From Paludibacteraceae bacterium (GTDB lineage: Bacteria; Bacteroidota; Bacteroidia; Bacteroidales; Paludibacteraceae): a stretch of 64,000 nucleotides of DNA. The position numbers and the translations under genes are program-made. The first letter of the stretch is position 1. Each line of letters begins with the position of its first letter. The notes under the pieces are model-generated. The model had not been told where the DNA came from and made no database searches. It saw nothing but the letters and a program-made list of their open reading frames with translations. The stretch lies in NCBI GenBank assembly GCA_017509715.1, contig JAFWOU010000028.1, positions 1 to 64,000 on the forward strand, given 5' to 3'. Positions 1 to 6,666 of this stretch are shown piece by piece.

Positions 1-1
1 A

Positions 2-523
2 GCAACCAAGCCCGATACAAAGCAGAAAGCAGAGACAGAATTGGCCAAAGTCAAGAAAGCTGCTGATGAAGCTAAAAAGGCTGCTGAAAATGAGGATGTG
101 GACTTGGCGAGACAGAAAGCGAGGGAGGCAAATGTTGCAGCAAATAAAGTCGCAGAGATTGTTAAGGCTGATGCAGATAAGAAAGCTAAGGAGGAAGCAG
201 AAAAGAAGGCGAAGAAGAGCAGTTATATGATTTATGCAACCAATAATAGTTATGATACAATCGGTTCCGGCAAAGAATTGTCACGAGGAGTAATGTCATA
301 TACTGTTGAAAAGACGCATAAATATAAAATAGGGTATCGTGCTAATAATATGTGGGTTGAATTCCCTAAGGATTATAAACTTGAAGGAGCAGGAAAGGAT
401 GGATATAAAGTGGTAGTAAAGCATAATTGTTGGCTTTGTATAGAAGTCAAACCCGAATGTACAGGGAATGCCTCTGTAAAGTTGCCGGATAATGTAACAA
501 TTCATCTTATGTTAAAGAAATGA
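2..523 (+). CDS. partial hypothetical protein, Lys/Ala-rich coiled coil plus C-terminal beta domain
   Basis: The frame is open from base 2 without a stop, so the gene starts upstream of the window; the TTG at 41 is only an internal codon. The visible N-terminal part (about 65 residues) is rich in Lys, Ala and Glu with heptad-like spacing (KKAADEAKKAAEN, KAKEEAEKKAKK), which suggests a coiled coil. The last 100 residues are mixed beta-type sequence with two Cys close together (NCWLCIEV). I do not recognise the family. The base composition is clearly more AT-rich than the housekeeping genes further on, as in the next 400 bases, which suggests accessory DNA. TGA at 521-523 ends it. Confidence 0.6.
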   Translation, partial: ATKPDTKQKAETELAKVKKAADEAKKAAENEDVDLARQKAREANVAANKVAEIVKADADKKAKEEAEKKAKKSSYMIYATNNSYDTIGSGKELSRGVMSYTVEKTHKYKIGYRANNMWVEFPKDYKLEGAGKDGYKVVVKHNCWLCIEVKPECTGNASVKLPDNVTIHLMLKK

Positions 524-829
524 AAAGACTCATAATTTTGTTTGCTGTAATGATCTAGTTAGCAGAATATGCTGAACAAACCAGAAAAGATGTCGCTAAT
601 GTTACAGAAAAAGTAATAAATGTTACAGAAAATGTTATAGAAAAACTTTCTGACAGACAACGACAAATCGTCAACATGGTTGCTCAGTATCCATTTACGA
701 CAACAACTCAAATGGCTCAGAAGTTGAACGTGTTGCTAATGACAGTTCGGCGTGATATAGAAAAGATGTCTCATGTTGCCCGTCATGTTGGCCCGGACAA
801 GGGAGGGCTCTGGGAAATAAGAGAGCAGA

Positions 830-884
830 CTATCCAGCAAAAAATCGCACATAAAATGGCATATGTGCGATTTTTTTTGCATAT
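830..884 (+). repeat. 55-bp duplicated hairpin element, copy 1
   Basis: It is identical to 1400-1454 except at one base (A at 836, G at 1406). It contains a 15-bp stem, arms 839-853 and 862-876, with an 8-base loop and a T-run, and it ends in TTGCATAT, the -33 region of the promoter at 877-907. Confidence 0.9.
839..876 (+). terminator. intrinsic terminator-like hairpin, copy 1
   Basis: The stem AAATCGCACATA/TATGTGCGATTT is extended by A and T runs to 15 bp and followed by more T. It would end transcription from the truncated regulator. Its T-run also supplies the TTG of the next promoter. Confidence 0.75.
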
Positions 885-907
885 GTCAGAAAAAAGCAGT
901 AATTTTG
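877..907 (+). promoter_or_regulatory. Bacteroidetes-type promoter for the 929 gene cluster
   Basis: TTG at 877-879 within TTGCATAT, a 20-base spacer with an A-tract, and TAATTTTG at 900-907. The predicted start lies about 20 bases before the ATG at 929. Confidence 0.75.
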
Positions 908-928
908 CAGCGTGAAAGGTTATAAACT

Positions 929-1084
929 ATGAATGACTATCGTTTCATAAACATCGACCAAGAGCCGAGCGAAGAACAACTTGCTCAACTGATGCGCGAA
1001 GTAGCTGAAGAAGCAAAGGAACGCCACGATCGTGCTCATGCTGCTTATTTTGAGCAAATCCACCAAATGGCGCAAGCGCTATGA
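929..1084 (+). CDS. small acidic helical protein, unknown function (51 aa)
   Basis: This short gene follows the promoter at 877-907. The ATG at 929 opens a 51-codon frame (MNDYRFINID...) rich in Glu, Ala and Gln with a predicted amphipathic helix (EEQLAQLMREVAEEAKERH). It ends in TGA at 1082-1084, which overlaps the next ATG at 1081 (ATGA), so translation of the two frames is probably coupled. There is no signal peptide and I do not recognise a family. Support comes from the promoter spacing and the overlap, not from homology. Confidence 0.5.
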   Translation: MNDYRFINIDQEPSEEQLAQLMREVAEEAKERHDRAHAAYFEQIHQMAQAL

Positions 1085-1197
1085 GAAAGCCCGTTCTGAT
1101 AGTAATAGCAGGCCCTAGCTTGGACTATAGATATCCTGAATTCCGTGAAAAAATAAGCGCCTTAATCATTAACCCCCCAAATATTAAACGATTATGA
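1081..1197 (+). CDS. 38-aa ORF, possible short hydrophobic peptide
   Basis: It begins with an ATGA overlap with the preceding gene and ends with an ATGA overlap with the next (1194-1197). The start (MRKPVLIVIAG) is hydrophobic and the rest is not. The double overlap is the only argument for it. An AT-rich leader typical of an independent start lies before 1194, so this frame may be fortuitous. Confidence 0.3.
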   Translation: MRKPVLIVIAGPSLDYRYPEFREKISALIINPPNIKRL

Positions 1198-1388
1198 TTG
1201 GAAGAATTATTGGTTTACTGATAAGTATCGCACTTATCATCATGGGTCTTTCGGGCGAGTATGTACTTAAGGGCACTGAGAGCTCAACAGCTCTTGTTGT
1301 GGTCGGCGTCCTGTTCCTGATTGTGGACATCATCGGCATCGTTCGCACCAAAAAGAATGACGACAACAACGACACTCCGGCAGAGTAA
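1194..1388 (+). CDS. small two-helix membrane protein, unknown function (64 aa)
   Basis: It encodes two hydrophobic helices, about residues 1-20 (IGRIIGLLISIALIIMGL) and 34-50 (ALVVVGVLFLIVDIIGIV), joined by a short Gly/Ser loop and followed by a polar tail (RTKKNDDNNDTPAE). This is the layout of a small inner-membrane protein with its charged tail in the cytoplasm. The start is supported by the AT-rich leader and the overlap with the frame before it. The second copy of the 55-bp hairpin follows 12 bases after the TAA. Bacteroidetes have many such small membrane proteins of unknown role. Confidence 0.6.
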   Translation: MIGRIIGLLISIALIIMGLSGEYVLKGTESSTALVVVGVLFLIVDIIGIVRTKKNDDNNDTPAE

Positions 1389-1399
1389 TGCCCGGCTAC

Positions 1400-1454
1400 C
1401 TATCCGGCAAAAAATCGCACATAAAATGGCATATGTGCGATTTTTTTTGCATAT
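1400..1454 (+). repeat. 55-bp duplicated hairpin element, copy 2
   Basis: It matches 830-884 at 54 of 55 positions. The terminator-like stem arms are 1409-1423 and 1432-1446. Unlike copy 1, no clear TAnnTTTG follows at the right distance, so only the terminator half appears to work here. Confidence 0.9.
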
Positions 1455-1510
1455 ATGGAATTTTTGGTATTGTAACTTCGGCACGCCCCTTATAATTTTA
1501 TACCATCCTA

Positions 1511-1551
1511 GGCGGAGGCCGCTCCTTCCGAAAGCGGAAGGACGCTCCGCC
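1511..1551. other. nested GC-rich hairpin between genes
   Basis: The outer arms GGCGGAG (1511-1517) and CTCCGCC (1545-1551) enclose the inner arms CCTTCCG (1524-1530) and CGGAAGG (1535-1541) around an AAAG loop. There is no U-run, so it is not a classical terminator. The rest of 1389-1707 holds the hairpin copy and the promoter below, and I see no gene in it. Confidence 0.7.
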
Positions 1552-1647
1552 CTCCGAATTTACGTTCGCGTCTTCGCGCGAATAGCAATCTTTTGCCCGA
1601 AAAATACTGCTTATGCAAGCATAGACGATATTTTTTCGGCCAAAATC

Positions 1648-1678
1648 TTGTATATTCCAAATTTTTGTAGTAATTTTG
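1648..1678 (+). promoter_or_regulatory. Bacteroidetes-type promoter for the 1708 cluster
   Basis: TTG at 1648-1650 (TTGTATAT), a 20-base spacer and TAATTTTG at 1671-1678. The likely transcript start is about 20 bases before the ATG at 1708. Confidence 0.75.
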
Positions 1679-1707
1679 CAGCCGAAAAAGAATAACAACT
1701 TGATGGT

Positions 1708-2106
1708 ATGACTCGACTGACTACTCTCCTGATCCTCCTGCTGTGCGCCGCGGGGATGTTTGCTACGGATTATGTCCGCGAAGCAGAGTACTATCAGCGT
1801 AAGGCTGAGAGCTATCGCCGTGAGGCCGAGTACTACCAGAAGAAGGCGCAGGGCTACGAACGCGAAGCCGAATACTACCTCAAGAAAGCAGAAGGCTATC
1901 AGCGCGAAGCGGCATACTATACCAAGCGTGGCGACCTGGATCGTGCGCGCACCCAGACACGCTACGCCGAAGATGCTATGGATCGGGCGCGCACGCAGCA
2001 GCGCTATGCTGCGGATGCCTGGGACCGCTACCGCACCCAACTGCGCTATGCCCAAGAAGCTGACGAGAAAGCGGCCGAATACCTACGACGCGCTACAAGC
2101 CGCTGA
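1708..2106 (+). CDS. exported coiled-coil repeat protein (132 aa)
   Basis: A signal peptide (MTRLTTLLILLLCAAGMFA) is followed by two runs of internal repeats. Residues about 22-75 carry four 14-residue repeats on the theme REAEYYQKKAEGY. Residues about 76-120 carry three 15-residue repeats on the theme DRARTQxRYAxDA. The whole mature part is charged and helical, as expected of a periplasmic or surface coiled coil, and is rich in Tyr at regular positions. It has no catalytic motif and I recognise no family. The stop overlaps the next start (TGATG at 2104-2108), so it heads a coupled group with the secreted protein, signal peptidase and PqqD-like gene. Confidence 0.65.
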   Translation: MTRLTTLLILLLCAAGMFATDYVREAEYYQRKAESYRREAEYYQKKAQGYEREAEYYLKKAEGYQREAAYYTKRGDLDRARTQTRYAEDAMDRARTQQRYAADAWDRYRTQLRYAQEADEKAAEYLRRATSR

Positions 2107-2933
2107 TGCTACTTATCCATATGACGAAACGACTACTACTCTATATAGCCTCTTTGCTGCTGGCGATGCCGATGTGGGCATGGCACGAGACGGTGACGGT
2201 AGGCGCCGGCCTGACGCAGACGCTCCCGACGTCGGTAGATAGCCGCGTGCAGAGTGTGGCTGACGCCCTCGGACTGACGCTGCTGGGCTGGACGCCCGGC
2301 GAGATAGCCGACGGACAACGTCCCGCCACCTACTACGGCCTTGGCGCAACGGTCACACCTCCGGCCGAGACCACCTACTATGCCATGTTCGCCCGTGCTA
2401 ACTCGGGTGGCGAACTCATCGTCCGCCAATGCCCTTCGCCCGCTGACGGCGATACCGTATTGCTGGCTACGATAGCGAGTGGTGTTTGCTTGCTGGCATC
2501 GAACGCAGGAACAACGAACTCGCAAATAGGAGTGTATCTGATGAACAACACGTCAACCTATACCGGCTCGCTCATGACGATATCCAACGGCGATGCTTCG
2601 GCCTATATATGGCTATACAATGATTCAACGAGCGGAACCTTTAGTTTGCAGTCTGTCACAAATAAGGCGTATTTCCTGAATGTAAACAGCGGCGTCGTGA
2701 AGTGCGGAGTGTCGATACCAAGGAAGTTTACGGTGCAGAACGGATTTTTATACCACTTGGGTACTTATAAGTATCTGCAATATGATATTAAGAGCGGAAC
2801 GGTATATTGGAAAACCGGCAGCCTGCCATCCAGTCAGTCCTTTGCCTTCTATCGTAAGGAGCGGTATGTGGATTTTGCGACCACGATAGGCCAACTGCCG
2901 GGATGTGCGAACTGTTTTATCTATGTGCCATAG
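2106..2933 (+). CDS. secreted protein of unknown function with an InlB-like repeat (275 aa)
   Basis: The ATG at 2106 overlaps the previous stop, but the in-frame ATG at 2121 gives the better signal peptide (MTKRLLLYIASLLLAMPMWA). Residues about 30-95 (TLLGWTPGEIADG...TYYAMFAR) resemble the beta repeat ending in TYYAxFA that is common in Bacteroidetes surface proteins; the 2969-residue protein at 6792 has the same ending (TYYAIFAR). The remaining 170 residues are Ser/Thr/Gly-rich beta sequence. No C-terminal sorting motif or lipobox was seen. The S24/S26 peptidase starts 4 bases downstream, so this protein is a candidate substrate, which is inference. Confidence 0.6.
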   Translation: MLLIHMTKRLLLYIASLLLAMPMWAWHETVTVGAGLTQTLPTSVDSRVQSVADALGLTLLGWTPGEIADGQRPATYYGLGATVTPPAETTYYAMFARANSGGELIVRQCPSPADGDTVLLATIASGVCLLASNAGTTNSQIGVYLMNNTSTYTGSLMTISNGDASAYIWLYNDSTSGTFSLQSVTNKAYFLNVNSGVVKCGVSIPRKFTVQNGFLYHLGTYKYLQYDIKSGTVYWKTGSLPSSQSFAFYRKERYVDFATTIGQLPGCANCFIYVP

Positions 2934-2936
2934 CGT

Positions 2937-3392
2937 ATGCAGCATCAGGTAGCTAACGACATATTGATTCCGGAGATGGAGCGCATGCTCAACGAGGGTA
3001 GGGAGGTGCTCTTCACGCCCAGCGGCGTCAGCATGCGGCCCTTTATCGAGGGCGGACGCGATAGCGTGGTGCTGCGTCGTCCGTCTGCCCCTATACGCAG
3101 AGGCGATATCCTGCTGGCGCGGTATATCCGGCCGGACGAGAGCGAGACTTACGTGCTGCATCGGGTGCTGCGGGTGGAAAAGGATGGCACGGTCGTACTG
3201 CAGGGCGATGGAAACCTGCTGGGCGAGGAACGGATACGGCCGGAGAATGTGCTGGGTATCGTCACCCGCATCCAGTGGCCCGGCGGACGCCGCAAACCCA
3301 TGTGCCGAGGACGGCTGTGGCAAGCGCTTATGCCCGTGCGTCGCTGGCTACTCAAGATCTACAGGCATAGCCTGCTGAAAATAGCATATTAG
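2937..3392 (+). CDS. S24/S26-type signal peptidase-like protein, Ser/His (SipW-like) active site
   Basis: It contains the peptidase box SGVSMRPFI (Ser32), a downstream HRV motif (His75) and QGDGN, in the order found in S26B (SipW/eukaryotic-type) signal peptidases, which use His instead of the Lys of LepB. The protein has only 151 residues and no obvious N-terminal membrane helix, which is unusual for a true signal peptidase. The C-terminus is basic (RRWLLKIYRHSLLK) and could touch the membrane. In Bacteroidetes such soluble peptidases are often found beside PqqD-like genes, as here. Expected function is cleavage of a peptide or exported protein; the substrate is unknown. Confidence 0.75.
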   Translation: MQHQVANDILIPEMERMLNEGREVLFTPSGVSMRPFIEGGRDSVVLRRPSAPIRRGDILLARYIRPDESETYVLHRVLRVEKDGTVVLQGDGNLLGEERIRPENVLGIVTRIQWPGGRRKPMCRGRLWQALMPVRRWLLKIYRHSLLKIAY

Positions 3393-3420
3393 AGTCGAAA
3401 GTCAAAAGTCGAAAGTCAAA
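3393..3420 (+). repeat. heptamer array, AGTCGAA/AGTCAAA x4
   Basis: Four exact 7-bp units (AGTCGAA, AGTCAAA, alternating) begin directly after the peptidase stop codon and run into the 26-bp hairpin element at 3421. Confidence 0.95.
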
Positions 3421-3446
3421 AGGTGCTTCCGAGCACTCCGATAAAT
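3421..3446 (+). repeat. 26-bp dispersed hairpin, copy 1
   Basis: It matches 21818-21843 at 24 of 26 bases. It includes GTGC-TTCCGA-GCAC, a short stem-loop. Both copies directly follow a heptamer array. Confidence 0.85.
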
Positions 3447-3470
3447 AACGCATAAAATTTAGAATAGTAT

Positions 3471-3743
3471 ATGAAAGTTATTAAGGGATTTAAACTTCGG
3501 CCGCTGGGCGGCGAGTACATATTGATCGGCGAGAGTGTGGAACTGATCAATTTCAACAAGATGATCACCATGAATGAGTCGGCTGCCTTCCTCTGGCAGC
3601 AGGTGCAGGACCTGGAGTCGTTCGACAATCAGCTGCTCACCGACCTGCTGCTGCGCGAGTATGAGGTCTCGCCCGAACAGGCCGCAAAGGATGCTGCCGC
3701 CACTGCCGCTCATTGGCTTGAAGCCGGCATTGTGGAAAATTGA
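3471..3743 (+). CDS. PqqD-like peptide chaperone
   Basis: This 90-residue protein fits the PqqD family: an N-terminal beta region (FKLRPLGGEYILIG), the characteristic INFNKMITMNESAAFLWQQV segment, and a C-terminal helical part. In PQQ and other RiPP pathways PqqD binds the precursor peptide and presents it to a radical SAM enzyme. No radical SAM enzyme or obvious precursor is encoded beside it. The nearest neighbour is the Ser/His peptidase 78 bases upstream, across a heptamer array. The pair therefore looks like the core of a peptide-maturation or export function, or a remnant of one. A terminator follows at 3829. Confidence 0.75.
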   Translation: MKVIKGFKLRPLGGEYILIGESVELINFNKMITMNESAAFLWQQVQDLESFDNQLLTDLLLREYEVSPEQAAKDAAATAAHWLEAGIVEN

Positions 3744-3798
3744 TTATTTTAATATAGTACAGAAGAAATTGCGCGAAAAGGGGGCGTAAAAGTATACT

Positions 3799-3810
3799 AT
3801 TCTTAAGAAT
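3799..3810. other. 12-bp perfect palindrome ATTCTTAAGAAT
   Basis: It lies between the PqqD-like gene and its terminator and could be a regulator site. I see no other gene in 3744-4101, which otherwise holds a terminator, a promoter and an 11-unit heptamer array. Confidence 0.4.
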
Positions 3811-3828
3811 AAGTGTACGGCACTTGGG

Positions 3829-3861
3829 AAAAAGCAATCCGGATTTGCAGGGTTGCTTTTT
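3829..3861 (+). terminator. intrinsic terminator after the PqqD-like gene
   Basis: Arms AAAAAGCAA (3829-3837) and TTGCTTTTT (3853-3861) are followed by further T. Confidence 0.7.
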
Positions 3862-3875
3862 TTGTTGTAATTTTG
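3844..3875 (+). promoter_or_regulatory. Bacteroidetes-type promoter upstream of the 4102 gene
   Basis: TTG at 3844-3846, a 21-base spacer and TAATTTTG at 3868-3875. It overlaps the terminator, and the leader then carries the 11-unit heptamer array before the ATG at 4102. Confidence 0.65.
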
Positions 3876-3961
3876 CATCGTGGAAACTATGGGACTGCGC
3901 GTTCTTGGGTGGTTTTTTTTCGTAGAAAACCTGAGACGCGTAGGGCCTGCAGGGGGATAAA

Positions 3962-4038
3962 GGTTATGGGTTATGGGTTATGGGTTATAGGTTATGGGTT
4001 ATGGGTTATGGGTTATGGGTTACGGGTTATGGGTTACG
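3962..4038 (+). repeat. heptamer array, GGTTATG/GGTTACG x11
   Basis: Eleven units of 7 bp, eight of them exactly GGTTATG and the others with one change (GGTTATA, GGTTACG). It is the longest and cleanest array of its word family and sits in the leader of the 4102 gene. Confidence 0.97.
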
Positions 4039-4101
4039 GGGCGACCGATGGCCAACAGGACTTAGAGAATAAAAATTTAAAAATTAAAATACATTTAAGG
4101 A

Positions 4102-6255
4102 ATGAAAAAGATTTTTACTATTTTGTCGATTATCTTGCTGAGCTGCGGCGCATATGCTGAGCTGGCATACAATTCGACGCTGTCGCAGAGCGACTTTAAC
4201 AATTCATCAACCGTTATTGCGAAAAACAATGCCAGTTGGAACAACGGTATTTACATGACTAAGGGAGGTTTCAACTGGGATGAGTATTCGGCAACAGTTG
4301 CATTGTCGGCTGGTGTGCCTAAGAAATTGTCTTTCACATGTCAACAGAGTTCTTGGGCTTCTACGGGTACTGGTTTTGTGGTGTATGAAAGTGCCGATAA
4401 TGCCAATTGGACAGAAGCTTCGAAACCGGGCCTAAGTGGTAGTTCTGCAAAAAGCTATACCGCAGAACTAAAAGCTAATACGCGCTATTTGAAGTTTGCA
4501 TGGTCGGGTAACTTTGATGGTACGTACACTAACATCAAAGTGACGGAGAAGATCCTGATGGGTACTCCGAATCCCGAGACGCTGGACTTCGGTACGGTGA
4601 AGGTGGACGACCAGGCTGAGCAGACCTTTACGCTGGGTTGGACCAACCTGACCGGTACGGCTACCAGTTCGGACAGCCATTTCTCGGTAACGCCGGACGC
4701 ATTCGGTGAGATTGGTGCTAATCTGCAGAATACGACCTTTACGGTAACGATGAGCACCGCAGAGGCAGGTGTGTATAGCGGAACAATCACCGTAGAGGGC
4801 CGTGACAAGTCGGCTCAGGTGGCTGTTTCGGGTACGGTAGAGAAATACAACCAGTCGATCAACTGGGAGCAGGCAGAGACCGTTAACTACGGCGCTACGC
4901 TGGCTCAGGCTACGGCTACCAGCGGTTTGGATGTGACTTACGAGATTGCCAATCCGGCCGTAGTGAAATACGAGAATGGTGTGCTGACCGCTATCTATGC
5001 CGGTACGACTACCGTAACGGCTAAGCAGGCAGGTAACTACAAGTACAATGCGGCTGCGGACGTTGTAAAGACTATTACCGTTGTGGCTCCTACTACCTAT
5101 GGCGATTTCCAGCAGAGCAGTTGCGATGAGGCTGTGGTATTTAATAATCAGAGCTATGAGGAGTCGTTTGCCGGTGACGTGACTGTAGGCAAGAACTATA
5201 TGGGTGGTGACTCGATCGTACACGTACTGATCACTATCAATCATCCGACCTTCGGTACGGACGAGAAGACCATCGTTTATGGCGCAGAAGAGAGTTGGAA
5301 TGGCATCGCGCTGAAGGATTCGACCGTAGGCGTACACTATGTAGTTTATCAGACGACGAATGTAGCCGGATGTGACTCTACGGTAACGCTGACGCTCACC
5401 GTGACCAAGCAGAATGCTATTGAGGTGCCTGTTGCGCTCAGCTTCTGCGAGGGCGATCAGGTAGCGTATCGCGATACAATCTATACCGAGGCCGGCACGG
5501 ATGAGATCCTGGTTGAGGGTGAGACGGTAGATACGCTATATCAGGTGACTGTAACGGTTAATTATCCGCACTATAGCGATGCCGAGCTGACCAAGACAGT
5601 GGGCGAGGCTGTGCTCATCGAGGAAGACGGCTGGCTGCTGCGCGGCGAGACGCCGGTAGAGGGTATGTATATGACCACCAAGGCTGATACCGCTGACCTC
5701 TGGTTTATCCACTACGGCCAGACCGTACTGGGTTGCGATAGCGTAGAGCGCCTGAACATAAGGTTAGAGCTGCTGGATCCGGTAGAGACGGAGAAAGAGC
5801 TGGAGATGTGCGAAGGCGAGTCGGTTGAGTACCGCGGCGTACAGTACAGTATCGCAGGCGAGTATCCTGTGCTGGTAGAGGACGCTGTTCGCGACACGCT
5901 GATCAACGTGATTGTAACCGTTCATGAGAAGGCTTATGCCGAGATCGAGCGCACCGTATTGGCAGGCAACGTACTGACCTTGCCGGAAGGTGAGTGGCAG
6001 ATAGGCGAAGAGATCGTTAGCGGCACCTTTGAGACGCAACGTGGCGATACGCTTGGTCTGGAGATGTACCAGTACGACAAGACGGAATTCGGCTGCGAGA
6101 GCGTCGTGAAACTCATCGTAACGGTAACGCCTAACTATGAGGCTGTAGAGAACGTAGAGGCCGGCGAGAAGGCACAGAAATTCTTCCGCAACGGTGTGCT
6201 CTATATCCGTCGTGGCGACCGCCTCTTCACGACCGATGGCCGTGAGGCAGAGTAA
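4102..6255 (+). CDS. large secreted modular protein, Ig-like domains, C-terminal sorting-like motif (717 aa)
   Basis: A signal peptide (MKKIFTILSIILLSCGAYA) is followed by a beta-sandwich module at about residues 20-150 (KLSFTCQQ...VVYESADNANWT...KFAWSGNFDG). An Ig-like domain follows at about 155-247 (ETLDFGTVKV...), then a Big-type repeat starting QSINW at about 250-330, and then repeats with C-D-S motifs (CDSTVTLTLTV, CDSVERL). The first two modules recur in order in the 2969-residue protein downstream. The end (EKAQKFFRNGVLYIRRGDRL) matches the C-termini of two other secreted proteins here and is probably a sorting signal of type IX kind. A surface adhesin or structural role is likely, and no catalytic motif was seen. 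A UUCG-loop terminator follows. Confidence 0.75.
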   Translation: MKKIFTILSIILLSCGAYAELAYNSTLSQSDFNNSSTVIAKNNASWNNGIYMTKGGFNWDEYSATVALSAGVPKKLSFTCQQSSWASTGTGFVVYESADNANWTEASKPGLSGSSAKSYTAELKANTRYLKFAWSGNFDGTYTNIKVTEKILMGTPNPETLDFGTVKVDDQAEQTFTLGWTNLTGTATSSDSHFSVTPDAFGEIGANLQNTTFTVTMSTAEAGVYSGTITVEGRDKSAQVAVSGTVEKYNQSINWEQAETVNYGATLAQATATSGLDVTYEIANPAVVKYENGVLTAIYAGTTTVTAKQAGNYKYNAAADVVKTITVVAPTTYGDFQQSSCDEAVVFNNQSYEESFAGDVTVGKNYMGGDSIVHVLITINHPTFGTDEKTIVYGAEESWNGIALKDSTVGVHYVVYQTTNVAGCDSTVTLTLTVTKQNAIEVPVALSFCEGDQVAYRDTIYTEAGTDEILVEGETVDTLYQVTVTVNYPHYSDAELTKTVGEAVLIEEDGWLLRGETPVEGMYMTTKADTADLWFIHYGQTVLGCDSVERLNIRLELLDPVETEKELEMCEGESVEYRGVQYSIAGEYPVLVEDAVRDTLINVIVTVHEKAYAEIERTVLAGNVLTLPEGEWQIGEEIVSGTFETQRGDTLGLEMYQYDKTEFGCESVVKLIVTVTPNYEAVENVEAGEKAQKFFRNGVLYIRRGDRLFTTDGREAE

Positions 6256-6264
6256 GGGTTGAAG

Positions 6265-6299
6265 CCGTCAGCATTCAGCTGTCAGTATTCGGCTGTTGA
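6265..6299 (+). repeat. heptamer array, CCGTCAG/CATTCAG family x5
   Basis: Five degenerate 7-bp units (CCGTCAG, CATTCAG, CTGTCAG, TATTCGG, CTGTTGA) lie just after the stop of the 717-residue protein and before its terminator. Confidence 0.9.
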
Positions 6300-6308
6300 T
6301 AAGCAAAT

Positions 6309-6330
6309 TAAGCGTCCTTCGGGACGCTTA
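6309..6330 (+). terminator. intrinsic terminator, UUCG loop
   Basis: Arms TAAGCGTCC and GGACGCTTA (9 bp) enclose TTCG and are followed by TTTT. It ends the 4102 transcript. Confidence 0.85.
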
Positions 6331-6372
6331 TTTTGTGCCGTATTAGAATAGAAAAAAACATAAAAAACAAGT

Positions 6373-6501
6373 CTGATAATTGATTTGAAATCACTATTGT
6401 GATTCTGAATCTTGACTTGCTAAGTTGCCCTTGTAAATAAATTTACAGGCCCACCTTATCAACTCAATCTTCTTCTCTGCGAGATTCAAATCAATCATCA
6501 G
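6373..6501. repeat. imperfect inverted repeat with central palindrome
   Basis: CTGATAATTGATTTGAAATC (6373-6392) is nearly the reverse complement of the sequence at 6483-6501. Between them lies a small palindrome, TGTAAATAAATTTACA. It may be a degenerate MITE-like element or a structured leader. I see no gene in 6256-6791. Confidence 0.55.
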
Positions 6502-6635
6502 AAAAACAATAAAAACAGGAGTGCCTTCGGAGTATTTCGTTTCTGAATTTCAGCCTTTTGTAGCAAAGTTTTATACCATTTGTTAATATTCGGTTGCACC
6601 CTATTAATATACGCGCTCTCGCGCGCGTATAAAAT

Positions 6636-6666
6636 TTGCGTATATGAAAGAAAAATATTAATTTTG
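6636..6666 (+). promoter_or_regulatory. Bacteroidetes-type promoter for the 2969-residue protein
   Basis: TTGCGTAT at 6636-6643, 20 bases after the TTG, and TAATTTTG at 6659-6666. The predicted leader is about 115 bases and includes a CACAC/GTGTG hairpin near 6741-6760. Confidence 0.75.

Larger units (their letters stand above)
559..915 (+). pseudogene. remnant of an AlbA/RecG-like transcriptional regulator (C-terminal winged-helix part)
   Basis: This frame is closed on the left by TAG at 556-558 and has no convincing start before the ATG at 676. It reads through a low-complexity VTEKVINVTENVIEKL stretch into SDRQRQIV, a helix-turn-helix (TTTQMAQKLNV...VRRDIEKM) and GPDKGGLWEI. This is the usual C-terminus of Bacteroidetes proteins with an N-terminal AlbA_2/AAA_4 putative DNA-binding domain, normally 400 residues or more. 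That N-terminal part is absent here. After GLWEI the frame runs into the hairpin at 839-876, so the tail to the TGA at 913-915 is probably not original protein. A short expressed HTH protein from the ATG at 676 cannot be ruled out. Confidence 0.55.

Noticed and set aside
3889..3960. 23-codon frame just after the promoter at 3844, a possible leader peptide
   Set aside because: No regulatory codons, no convincing start context, and it lies next to low-complexity repeats.
3962..4038. Possible CRISPR array at the GGTTATG repeats
   Set aside because: Units are 7 bp with no spacers and there are no cas genes.
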